Of a DNA stretch of 64,000 bases, positions 45,368-56,035 are shown one piece after another. The translations under genes and the position numbers were made by a program. Each line of letters begins with the position of its first letter. Within the stretch, counting starts at the first letter, position 1. The notes below the pieces were generated by a model, which made no database searches, was not told where the DNA came from, and worked only from the letters and a program-made list of their open reading frames with translations. Source of the DNA: Heloderma charlesbogerti (taxonomy: Eukaryota; Chordata; Lepidosauria; Squamata; Helodermatidae); the NCBI GenBank assembly GCA_026122225.1, contig JANEZZ010002241.1, forward strand, positions 848,022 through 912,021. Direction: 5' to 3'.

Positions 45368-47079
45368 TAGGGCTGTCCACCACTTCAGTCCGAATCCCGA
45401 ATTCCAAAGCAAATCAGGGTGATTTAGACCACTTCAGTCTGAATCCAAAGTGGGTCCAAAGGGGTCCGGAGCAGGTCGGAGAGATCCGAAGTGGGTTGGA
45501 CAATTCTGAAGCCCAGACGGCCTGTCTGAACAAATGTAACAACTTGCTAGAGAAGGGAGGGGGAGAGGAGGAGTTGGGAGGGGGGAACTAAGCCCTGGAA
45601 AGTGACATCTCTAGGAACTAATAGGGCTGAACAAACAGCCCAGCAGTTTGTTTCCTTTTTTTGTACTATTTGTTCTTTGGCTCCCTGCCCTTCTCAATTA
45701 CTATTCCTTCCCTTCCCATTTTTCAACTCTCTATATTCTTATAAAAACCCAAAGTATACAAAAAACAAACAAACCTCAAAGCCCTTTTCTCTTCTGTTAG
45801 GCTTTAGTGTTATTTCCCTTTCCCTCACCCCTTAGCTTGTAGGTAGTTTTTTCTTTCTGTATCTGCTTTTCTTTTGGTCGTGTGTGTGTGTGCTGTGTGA
45901 GTGCACCATACACATTACTGTGCAGATGTAAACAGTGTGTGGCCAAAGTATCACTACACTAATACACAATCCAATAGATACCGTGGGGCAAAGCACCGCA
46001 CAATACACATAATATGAAGCGTCATCGCTTTTGCTGATTTTCCAAGACACTTTGCCTGTCGCTTGTTTTCCCTTGTGTACATCAAATGACCATATGAAGA
46101 ATATGATCAGGCCAGGCTATATGCAGTTTTTTTTACTGTCTGCTTCATCTTACCCTTCCTGGGGAAAAGGGCTGCCAAAACGATCAGCAGGCTGGAACAA
46201 CTCCTCTATAAAAAGCTTAAATGTTTGGCCTATTTAATTTAGAAGAAAGGCAAATAAGGGGGGAAGTTTATAAAATTATATGGAAAGTACAGCAGTGCAA
46301 TTAATAAATAAGCCCCACTGAGTTCAGTCAGTGTGACTTTTCCAGGTAATTGCAATTTGCAGCCAAAGAGACGTTTAACTGTTCTTTCTTCCCTTAATGA
46401 GAACCTCAGGTCAGTGGCAGATTCAGGACAAAAGGAAAGTACTGTTGCACTTTCAAAAAAAAAGTACACCAGAGATTAGGAATAGTGACCTCTTAATTTT
46501 CACCTTTAACACCTTCTGACTAGGATCTCTAATCCCCTGTGTGCCTGACTGTTTTTTACCTTTTATTTTAGTTTCTGAGAAAAGGAAATGTTATTCATGT
46601 GTTAATACTAGCACAAAAACTACTGGACAAAACTGTCTGAAATGTGGTAGGTTCAGTCATCTCCATAGGGGCTGCCAGGTGCCCAAATTTCATGCACTTC
46701 TGTGGAAGCACTGAAGAATTATAGCCTTTTGGTCTGAGGTTTCCTTGAAAAATGCAGGTTTTACCTGCACCTAACACAAAAACTACTTGGCCAAACTGTT
46801 TGAAATTTGGCAGGTTCAGTCACCTTCATTGAGGCTGGCAGGTGTCCAAATGTCATGAATTTATCATAAAAATGGAAAATGTTATGGTCATTTCTGTTTT
46901 CCAATGCAAGTCAATGGGAAAATGTAAAATCCGAATAATTCAGATATCCAGATCTTGATTTGGATCTGAATCTGAAGTGAATCAGATCGGGTCCAAATCG
47001 GTCTGAAGTGAACCAGGGCTGATTCAGAAGATCTGCATCAGCTGGCAAAGCGAATCAGGGGGGTCCATGCACAACCCTA
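45368..47079. mobile_element. hAT-like non-autonomous element, 1.7 kb, perfect 8-bp target duplication
   Basis: Termini are TAGGGCTGTCC and, at the right, GCACAACCCTA. TTCTAAAG flanks it exactly on both sides (45360-45367, 47080-47087). The subterminal regions repeat blocks such as cttcagtcygaatcc at the left and tctgaagtgaatc, gaatcagggg at the right. The internal section has a direct duplication (46608 and 46771). Contained frames show no DDE or BED-type transposase, so the element is non-autonomous. Confidence 0.9.
46608..46855. repeat. Two direct copies, 163 bp apart, inside the hAT-like element
   Basis: cacaaaaactact, ggttcagtca, aggggctgccaggtg and aaatttcatg occur at 46608-46695 and again at 46771-46855 with about 80 per cent identity by eye. 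Confidence 0.85.
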
Positions 47080-47089
47080 TTCTAAAGTA

Positions 47090-47925
47090 CACTTTACTGA
47101 CTATGTCCAGCTCCATTCCCAGCCACAACTGCAGTTACCTTTTCCTTTCACCATGCTTTCTTTCTCCCTGTCCCTACTGGGTCCCACTTAGGACAAATTT
47201 ATCAGAACTCAAACTAATAGCTAACACAGTACAACCGTATGCATCTTCCAGTGATACTTGGGCATATAACAATGGGACCATTTAATATGAAAATAGTGGT
47301 TGGTTATAGCTGTGTTTTACAGTACCATATAATATTTTCAACTCTACAGTGTTCATGTTAAATGCATAATTTTTCTTCCCTGATGATTCCATAGAACAAT
47401 TCTTTTGTGTGTTAAGACTTTTCAGCTACCAGAAATTTAAAGGAAGACCTTTTTTGCCCTTGGGAAATGTTAAAAGTTATCATTACAGAGTGAGCTGGCA
47501 CAGAAATGCTACAGATTGATTCTATTCTATGTACAGCAGAGATATTTAAGTAGCTAAGGAAAAGCTTTTCAAAAATCCATATCTTTGACGTAAGTGCTGC
47601 TTTCTAAAATATAATATACTTCTTACTTTTCAGTGTTCTTGGCCTCAACTATTTACCATTAGGGCAGAAAAAGGGCATTTATTTTCAATTTCCTCTCTTG
47701 AATTGCTGTTTTAGACAGAAGGGGTTTTTTGCACATGTTTCAAAGCAATCTTTAGCTCCTCATTTATTACTGAAGGTTATGTTTTACCAAGTGCAGCCAA
47801 TTCTTTTCCTGCCTAACCCACAAACATACAGAACATTCTGTGGTCAAGAGGAAAACCAAACCGTGAAAACCAGTGAGAGGTTTACCACTGACTTCAATAA
47901 AGCACCATGCTAATGCTGTCACAGA
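47090..47925. other. No gene; unassigned
   Basis: AT-rich sequence with no recognised repeat and no convincing frame. Confidence 0.45.
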
Positions 47926-47927
47926 GA

Positions 47928-48050
47928 ACCAGTGTGGTGTAGTACTCAAAGTATCAGGCTAGGACTGGGGAGATCTTATCCCCAATTAGATACTTATCCC
48001 CACCAGTTCTTATTCCCACTTAGCCATAGAGCTCTCTGGGACAGTGACTA
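47928..48050 (+). mobile_element. tRNA-derived SINE head, sense
   Basis: agagaaccagtgtggtgtagtactcaaagtatcaggctaggactgggg matches the head of 38960-39258 on the same family orientation; the tail is lost. Confidence 0.75.
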
Positions 48051-48944
48051 TCTCTCAACTTTGTTAATTTCATTCTCTTTCACTGCTAATAATTAATTCA
48101 TAAAGAGGTTTCCAAAGTATTCTCGTGTAACCACCATGCTAATTTTCTTAATTTTTTGGTAGTTTTCTTAAATAAAGCATTTAATGTGTTTCAGTTTACT
48201 TTTGAGGCTGTGGTGATGTTTGCCTATTTGGACTTAGCTTGGTTACCCTCCAGTATTAAAGAACCCACGGGCTGTCACATACGAGCAGGAGAAGGGGACA
48301 CGCTATCTGCAGCGTGCCACCACTCCCACTTTTACTCAGTAACCAATAAGTAGCTCCGTCATAGACTGATTAGCATGTCGTCCAAACACAGACCACAAAG
48401 TTGTTTAGGAGCTAAACAACCCAGCGGTTAACCCATGGCTTGTTGTCGACTTATCATTTTTATCATAGCTATTGATAGTAATGCTTCATTCAAAGGAGTA
48501 AACATGCACCAATTAATGTTTTGGGGGAGTTTTCCTATCACCAGCTGTCCCTCACAAAACCTTTTCGCAACTGCTGTTTAAGCTGTGCTGAGTTTTAAGA
48601 AGTACCTTGGGTATTTTGTGTGTGTGTGTGGGGGGGGATAGCTGAAATGGCACATATCCACCAGCAGTGCCCTCTATACTGCTGTGATTCCAAACCCCCC
48701 AATTGCACCACTGTCTACAGGAAAGGACAGGCATGGGGCACAGAAAAATGTCTCTGGCCAACTAGCAATTTAATGGTATCATTTTCGTCACAACAGCACA
48801 AGCTACTGTTTGCACTTATAGCAACTAAAACTAGACCATAGTTTTTGACCACTTACACATCACCAAAAAATAGAACAAAAGAGGGCACCGATTTGCATAA
48901 AATTTGCACAGGCTGATTTATATGTATTGATGCAAATTTAGAAA

Positions 48945-49225
48945 TACTATAATTTAAATAGAAACACAGTACATCCAACCATGCTGGGGAAGACTGTAAC
49001 CAGGTGATCTGTGGACCTGCTCAGCCTGCTGTACTGGTTTTAACTGCTGAGAGGTACGTTCGAGGACCCTGCTCTCTCTTCTTATGGTTCTTTATCTTTA
49101 TAATGGATTTGGTTTTGTATAGGGCAGCCCTTTAAATAGAAGAGGACTTCAAGTAGAAGACCATCCTCAGACAGCCCTTCAAAGAGGGGACTGTCCTCTG
49201 TAAAGTAGGACACATGGCCATCCTA
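48945..49225. repeat. Interspersed repeat, uninterrupted copy of the family at 42360/44560
   Basis: Both halves of the split copy occur here in order: aatagaaacacagtacatcc, cctgctcagcc, then cttcttatggttctttatcttta, agacagcccttcaa, gtcctctgtaaagtaggac. The family is not recognised; there is no coding content. Confidence 0.7.
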
Positions 49226-50744
49226 TGCATAGGATCAGGCTGATCTCAGAAATGTGCTATATGTTATTAAATCTTATTTCAACGTAGCACCGGATTTTGA
49301 CAGTAAACATGGTCCACTTGGTATTTATGCAGATACCAGATACAGAGCATTTGTCTATCAACACTTTACTAACTCAAGCAGGCTTTTTATCATGTAAGAT
49401 TGCTTCCAAAGGACCCAAAGTGACACCCCCTGCCATTCCAATTCAGTCACAGTGATTCATGCATTCTCTCTCCAGAGTAAACATTCTAAGGTCTGCCACT
49501 CAAGCAGTCTCCTCCTACAGCTTATCCAGAAACAAAGTTAGCAGCTCACTCGTTGATTCCAGAAAAGGATACAGAAAACTAGAGTCAGCAAGACTGTGGA
49601 AACCCTGTACTTACGAGATGTCTTCAAAGGATTATTGTTCCTTGATCAAAACACTCTGCCAAGATGATATTTAGATGCTCTCGCTCTTCTTTTGTCATGC
49701 AGCCAATGCACACCTGATCCCTCAGGTGCATCACAGATTGCTGGACTTGTAAACATAGCCCGCATAATTTAAAGCCATCTCATTGAAACCTAAGGGATTG
49801 CTCTGGAAAATATATTATGTAAGGACAAGAGTGTTTTTAGGATGAAGATTTCAAACTATGTAGGCTGCTGCAACAATAAGTGTACTTACTACAGAGGAGG
49901 AAGCCCCACTGCACACAGTGGGACTTACTTCTGAGTAAATAGGCATAGGATGGCACTGTTAATCTGAAATAGACATGAAATAGTCTAAAGCAAGGCTTCA
50001 GAACCTCAGACCTACAGGACAACTCTAGCCCTCTCATAGTCCCAATCCTGCCCTCTGGGGTTCCCTAGATGGCCACACCCCTCCCCCTGGCCCTATTCCC
50101 CTTTTCCTTCCCTCCCCCTGCCCCCATTCTAAAAGGTTACATACCGGCAGCAAGGGGTTTAAACTATGGGACAGTATCCAATGGTGACATTCCACAAACC
50201 CAAATAGCACTAGTGGAGCTCTGCTGAATCTTTCCATTGCGCAAGTGGTGAATTTTGAGTAGGAATATTCCGCACATGCTCAGAAAAGGAGTGAGATAGG
50301 GAGTGGACACCATTTTAGGCAATTAATAAAATGAAGTGTGGAAGAAGCATACTTTCTCCTCTCTGTAAGACCCTGAACCCTTGAGTCAGGGCTGTTTACA
50401 AAGTTGTTCCTGTGTTGCTGGATCCTGGTGCATTTTGAGAAGATTGCTGCAGAGCTGGAGTGAACTGAGTAGAGACTGTTTTCCTTCTTCAGCCAGCATA
50501 AAAATCAAGCTTCAGAGAGAAGTTGTATTTATATTTTTGTTATGGACTCAAGCTGAAAGACAGAACTTTGGGAGGGCTGTGTTCTGTTTTATTTTTTTGG
50601 TGATAAGTGAATTGTAATGCATGTAAAATTATTACATGTACATTATTACTGTTTTTAATTAAGAAATTAAAACATGTATTAATTGTCCCTGTTCAAGGCC
50701 TTTGCTGTGAGTCCTTTTGGAGACCCTGAAGAAAAGTGTTACAC
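49226..50744. other. No gene; unassigned
   Basis: A short MITE-like repeat is at 49890-49960 (cacagtgggacttacttctgagtaaa). The rest shows no recognised repeat. Confidence 0.45.
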
Positions 50745-50750
50745 TTGAGC

Positions 50751-50892
50751 AACCGGTTGTGTGGGCAGTTGCACAAAACATTGTGCAACAGGTGAAAGCA
50801 GTTGCATAACTGGTTACACAAGCAGAATGCACAACCGGTTGCACAACAGGTGCAAGGCAGTTGTACAAGCAACTGCACAACACATTGCACAA
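50751..50892. promoter_or_regulatory. Cluster of C/EBP-like and Grainyhead-like motifs
   Basis: TTGCACAA or its complement is at 50769-50776, 50781-50788, 50839-50846 and 50885-50892, with TTGCATAA at 50802-50809. AACCGGTT, the exact Grainyhead/CP2 palindrome, is at 50751-50758 and 50833-50840, the second overlapping a C/EBP-like site. Possible enhancer or a decayed short satellite; the sequence alone cannot tell. Confidence 0.45.
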
Positions 50893-51206
50893 TACATTCC
50901 ACAAGAGTTATGTAAAAGCCGTTTGTGCAGCCACGCGTTTGCAAATGTAACCTTAGTTCCATTCTTCTCTTGCATCATTCAGAACCTACTTTCCGCCAGA
51001 ACAATGGCATTTGCGCTAACAGAATGGCATAGTTGGATACTGCCCATAGTACACTAATATTTTTTGTATTTTGCCCATGCACCCCCTTTGCCTTCAGCCA
51101 CACCTACCACTGGAATGTGGCCCCCGAGAGCTTCTCCAAAATGGAATTCAGGCCTTGGGTTGAAAGAGGTTCAGCTCCCCTGTACTAAAGGGAACATGAT
51201 TTTGGT

Positions 51207-51410
51207 GAAGCTTAGTGAGAACCAGTACAGTGGACTGGTTAATGTCCTGGGAAGAACCAGGCTCAGATCCCCATTCAGCCAGGAAGCTGACTGGATGACC
51301 TTAGGTTACTCACTACCTCTCAGCCTAATGGTTACCTATTATACAAGAGAAAATGGGAAAATCGTGTACACTTGAGCTCCTTGGAGGGAAACTGAAACAA
51401 ATACGTGGTT
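51207..51410 (+). mobile_element. tRNA-derived SINE, sense, decayed
   Basis: gagaaccagtacagtgg, cagatccccattcagcc, aagctgactggatgacctt, cctctcagcct and gagctccttggaggg occur in SINE order. The poly-A-type tail is lost. Confidence 0.75.
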
Positions 51411-51501
51411 ATTCATAATAAGTGTTGTCCTGGCAAGATAATATAAAGGCAGAGAAGAATAATCACACTGAAAATATTGTTAGCCAATGGAAATCAATTT
51501 C

Positions 51502-51662
51502 CAGTGGAGGCTGGTGGCTCCAATGTCAGTGGGGCAGTGGATTTGCTCCAGGTTTCAGCTGCGGCGCGCCTTGGATGGCTCCTTCAAGGTTCTGACTGGT
51601 TCTGACTGAAACCCAGAGTGAGTTCACGATCCCACTGATATTGGAGCCACCAGCCTCCACTG
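51502..51662. mobile_element. hAT-type palindromic MITE (CAGTGGAGGCTGGTGGC ends)
   Basis: The first 20 bp are an exact inverse of the last 20, and inversion continues through ccaatgtcagtggg / cccactgatattgg. Flanks TCAATTTC and TTAATTAC match at 6/8. Confidence 0.82.
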
Positions 51663-52280
51663 TTAATTACAACTCCTAATCGCAACATTCCATTGATAAA
51701 TTCTACCACAAAAACCCCACGTAAGTGGGAGCTTTGCAAGACCATTGCATGCACAAGCATACAGATAGACATTCACAGTCCTGTAACTCCACCTCCTATA
51801 TTTAAATAATGCTGATCTACATATTGATTAAAACATAGCAGTGTTCCCAGTTAAAACTCATTTCCCTTATCTTTGTTGGTGATTTAGGATTAAGAGAAAT
51901 CTGCAAGACCTGGTATACAGAAGCAGGGCATTTCTTGCTCCTGACTAGGTTATTTTGTACTAAATTCATCTGTTCCTCTGACTCACTAGTCTTGCATCTC
52001 ACCTAGCTATTTGTATTAACTACTCATAATCCTGCAATCAATTCTTCTCATGGGGCTGGTAATTAAAAAGAAAAAAAAAAAACGCACCTACATACATTAT
52101 GATAGTTTAGGGTGGAAAAAGTAATCTTATTTCCAAATATTGCAGAACTGACATGATGGTGGGTTGAGGCACCTCTAGTTAATCTTATTCCTAAAACCCT
52201 GCAGTGGTTCCAGCATAGCTTCAAAAACTGGAAACTCATTCAACCTCTACTGTACTAAAAACTTCCAAAGTAAGTTTTTA

Positions 52281-52380
52281 GGGTGCAATCCTATGCATGT
52301 GTAGACAGAAAAAGTCCTACAACTCCCAGCACTCCGCAATGAGCACTTTTTTTTAATTAAACATGCATAAGATTGCACCC
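52281..52380. mobile_element. Harbinger-like MITE, TTA target duplication
   Basis: GGGTGCAATCCTATGCATG ... CATGCATAAGATTGCACCC flanked by TTA (52278-52280 and 52381-52383). The central hairpin is partly replaced by a T run. Confidence 0.85.
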
Positions 52381-52609
52381 TTAGAGTTAAATTTTAACAT
52401 GCAGATTAACAAAGAAATGGTAGCTCAGTCAAAAATTATTTGTGGAACAGTTATTGTTCGTTAAAAATCACTGTAACTTGTGCATAGCTCTGTTGATTAG
52501 ATAGTGAACAGTGGAACCTCTGTCTAATGTTGCATTGCTGTGCAATGTCTGTCCTAATTACCCAGAACGCACCAGCGTGACCCATTGTGGAAATCCTTAT
52601 GCCAATTTA

Positions 52610-52979
52610 GGGTGCAATGCTATGCCTGTTTAGACAGAAAAAAAGTCCTACAACTCCCAGCATTCTCCAGCCAGTCATGGCTGGCTAGGGAATGCTGGGG
52701 GTCATTCAGCTGGAATCTGGCTTCCTGTCCTACATCAGGAAAAATATCCTGACTGTTAGAGCAATACGACAATGGAACCCATTACCTAGGGAGGTGGTGG
52801 GCTCTCCCACACTGGAGGCATTCAAGATGAGGCTGGACAGCCATCTGTCAGGGATGCTCTCACTTGGATTCCTGCAGCGAGCAGGGGGTTGGGCTCGATA
52901 GTCTTATAGGCCCCTTCCAACCCTACTATTCTATGATTAGATGACTTCTTTCTGTCTAAACAGGCATAGGATTGTGCCC
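52610..52979. mobile_element. Harbinger-like MITE carrying a CR1 insertion
   Basis: GGGTGCAATGCTATGCCTG at the left and CAGGCATAGGATTGTGCCC at the right, flanked by TTA (52607-52609, 52980-52982). 52700-52945 is foreign CR1 sequence placed in the central hairpin. Confidence 0.87.
52700..52945 (+). mobile_element. CR1 LINE 3' end, sense, inside MITE
   Basis: From tcagctggaatctggcttcctg to ccctactattctatgatta. The frame 52692-52901 contains VRAIRQWNPLPREVVGSPTLEAFK, the C-terminal text of CR1 ORF2 type, and is not a host gene. Confidence 0.93.
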
Positions 52980-53089
52980 TTAATCATTTACGAGCACCAT
53001 TCACAGAGAATGTGTCCTTACGCTCAGAGACAGCCTGAGGTCAATCCAGTTTTTCACTAATGGAAGTAGGTAGGTAATGTTCCATAGGA

Positions 53090-53219
53090 CAGGGATGAGC
53101 AGAAAGTAGATCTCCAGATGTTTTGGACTCCCAGCATTCCTGATTATTGGCCATGCTGGCAGGGGCTTCTGGGAGTCAAAGTCCAGAACATCTGGAGATC
53201 TACCTTTCACCCATTCCTG
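53090..53219. mobile_element. hAT-type palindromic MITE (CAGGGATGAGC ends)
   Basis: gtagatctccagatgttttgg at the left pairs with ccagaacatctggagatctac at the right around a ttggccatgctgg centre. Flanks CCATAGGA and CCCTAGCA match at 6/8. Confidence 0.82.
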
Positions 53220-53227
53220 CCCTAGCA

Positions 53228-55455
53228 CATTATTCCACTAATTCCAGTTCTAGCAGGACTCTTTCTGGTGGGACACAATGAAGACCTTTCTGAAACATTC
53301 CAGTTCCTCTTTCCAAATGCTGCCCTTTGCCAAGCCTTAAAAATGAACTTTATTCTGCCACACCAACAGCTTTAATAGTAATAGATTATACAGATAACAG
53401 CTCCATTCACATCATTGACCTATTCTACCATTTAAAAACATCCTTAATGAGAAGTTTAAATATACAGGTTATATGCTCTTAGAAGATATTATTTTTATGC
53501 CCCATTACATTTGGTTGCAACTTTAAAGTATCCTGGCAGTACCTGAATGTGCCTGAGTAACATTTTTTAGTTGAGGGGAGTATAAAACATGTGATCCCAA
53601 TGTCTGCATGGCTGAGGCCTAGACACACCCTTTGTCCCATTCTACACACACAACCCTCTTTCCTAGGAGCATATTCATGATTCATGCTACTGCCTTAATA
53701 TTCTATTTTGCATTCTGTCCCTGCACATGATGTCCCTGCCCTCACTAAACACTTTCCCTGCCTGCCCTTCTCAAACCCCGGCCCTACGACACAAAAGTCT
53801 CAAGGTACTCTATAACATGGGAAGAACAAGATGGCTGACACACAGCAGTTGACAAAAAGGATGCCTTCTGACTAGAACACAGTATAGACTAAGGGCCCAA
53901 CTAGGAACAGAGCTGTCCCTTTCCTGGCAGTTTAATATAACACATGATGCAACATTATTGCACTGTGTGCTTCTTTGCTCCTGCTGCCAAGGGTCAATAA
54001 TGTGAGGAACACTGTACATTCCATTAAAGAGGACATTGCTGGGAAGAGAGGGAAAGAGATCTGGAGCCTTGGCAGCTGCATTTCTCTTGTAAGATTTAAT
54101 TCTATGTATTTATAGAACCCTGTCCAATTATTGCCTCCATCAACTGCTCCTCCTACCCCAGCTTCAACATAGCTTTTCTTATTCCACACGCTTCCTCCTT
54201 CACTTCACTTTTAAGCACAATCCCATCCCACTCCATCACAAGCTTTTCTGCATAACAAGCTTTGAACTTAGAGCATTGCTTTCCTTTGCTGCACCCTGAT
54301 TTTGAAGCTAAAAAGCACAAACAGCCAAGAAATCCACCAGCTGCTTCCGGAACAAATGTGTCACTGGAATTCAAAGACACCTCAATAAAGGATAACCCTG
54401 CCCAATGGCTGCCAGCCGCCAAGACGCCTGTCCCATTCTGCTGCACTGTGCAAAGCACTGCAGTAAAATATCTCCGCCCAAACAGCAGCTGCTGTCAGGG
54501 AAGCAATTCACTTAGGAGAGAAAGAGAAGGGGTGGAGGGCAGAGGCAGCAACCCAAGACGGCTGTGACTCAGCAGTTTGCCAGGGCATTAATCTTGGAAA
54601 CAAACTGTGGAAAACAAACACTTCAAACGGTATATTCACATCGATCGCCATCTTAAAAAAAACACCAGCCCTAAAGTATTACTGTAATACAAATTACACC
54701 ATCAACAGTCACCATCTACTGACATTTCCGTATCGCAGTCTCTTTTACTCCCTCTGCTCATAAATGCTGACGGATTAAATGCATCACCGTTTCCAACCCA
54801 AGAGCTCAAACTCTGATAATAGCTTGATATGCAGGCATCTTATGTACCAGGGTATATAATTCTGCTCTTGGCTAAGAAGCTTTATATCTGATCCAGACTA
54901 AGGTTGCCCCCTGTCAAGACTAATTCATGGGAGATCCAACATTTGCATATAATTAATATTTATACTCAAATGATATAGCATAGCCAATGACTCTCTCTTT
55001 TTTAGTCTGGGAGAGAGAATGAGGGCACAGTCCCGTACTTGAGATCTGCCAGCTGAGGGGCTTCATGATTTGCTAGAAGCTCTGCTGTGCTGGCAGAATG
55101 CAAGATACTCGGCAGCCACAACACATATGCTGGCAGAACACTCCAGATATACCAGCAGAGCTGTTCAGGGGCAAAGATGTGCTTGCGGAGTGGCTGAAAT
55201 GGACACAGGAGGCCCAGAGGAGAAACCAATTACGCTGTGTCCAATTATGCTGTATCCTTCAATCAGGGCTCCACCCCCTTGCCAATCCGGGGAAAAGGGC
55301 ACATTGGGGGCCGTGTGGGATGTTTCCTCTGATGTGGTTCCCAGCCCAGGGAAGGAGTGTACTGCCTTAGCAAAGTTTGCAGGATTCAAGAACCTTGCGC
55401 TTCTTATCCATTCCCCTGCCTCCCTCAATTGTCCTGGACCTTCTATTATTGTTGT
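53228..55455. other. No gene; low-repeat sequence
   Basis: No recognised repeat. The part at about 54250-54950 is compositionally even and free of simple repeats, with a TGACTCAGCA (AP-1/MARE-like) site at 54566-54575; it could be conserved non-coding DNA. Confidence 0.45.
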
Positions 55456-55615
55456 TATTGTTGTTGTTATTATTATTATTAATCACATTTCTATACAGCT
55501 GAATCTCTCTGGGGGTTTACAGTGATTAAAAGGCATTAAAAATACATTAAAGAAAGTATAAAACCATTTACATAAAAACATATAAACAGACAACACAGAC
55601 AGACAACATATAGCT
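55445..55615 (-). mobile_element. L2-like LINE terminal fragment 1, antisense
   Basis: (TTG/TTA)n tail, then atttctatacagctgaatctctctggggg and ataaaaccatttacataaa. Partner of the next entry. Confidence 0.75.
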
Positions 55616-55620
55616 AAATG

Positions 55621-55781
55621 TGTATTATTATTGTTGTTGTTGTTATTGTTGTTGTTCTTATTATTATTATTATTAACATTTCTATACCGCCAAATAACCA
55701 AAGCTCTCTGGGCACTTTACAAAGATTAAAAACATTAAAAATCCAGTATATGCAGGTTAAAACCATTTACATAAACACACC

Positions 55782-55813
<32 letters not shown>

Positions 55814-56025
55814 ACACAAGAGAACATATATCTAAAACAACTTCAAGCAGGCAATCTCAAGCAATCAGCCATAACTATAAAACAATCCAGGATCAATTAA
55901 AACACATCATATGCTGCCAACTGCCAGGAAGAAGAGAAATGCCTGGGGCCAAAAAGATAATAATGTTGACTCCAGGTGGGCCTCATCATAACTGCGGCCC
56001 ACCACCGAGAAGGCCCTCTCCCCTG
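55621..56025 (-). mobile_element. L2-like LINE terminal fragment 2, antisense, cut by BovB
   Basis: (TTG/TTA)n tail, atttctataccgccaaataacc, aaagctctctgggcac and ttaaaaccatttacataaa repeat the preceding fragment. The copy goes on through gcctggggccaaaaagataataatg to caccaccgagaaggccctctccc, where BovB begins. A (CA)n run interrupts it at 55784-55810. Confidence 0.75.
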
Positions 56026-56035
56026 TTTTTCCCTT

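Noticed and set aside
53566..53573. Isolated transcription-factor-like motifs across the low-repeat stretches
   Set aside because: Single short matches are expected by chance; only clustered or exact repeated motifs were reported.
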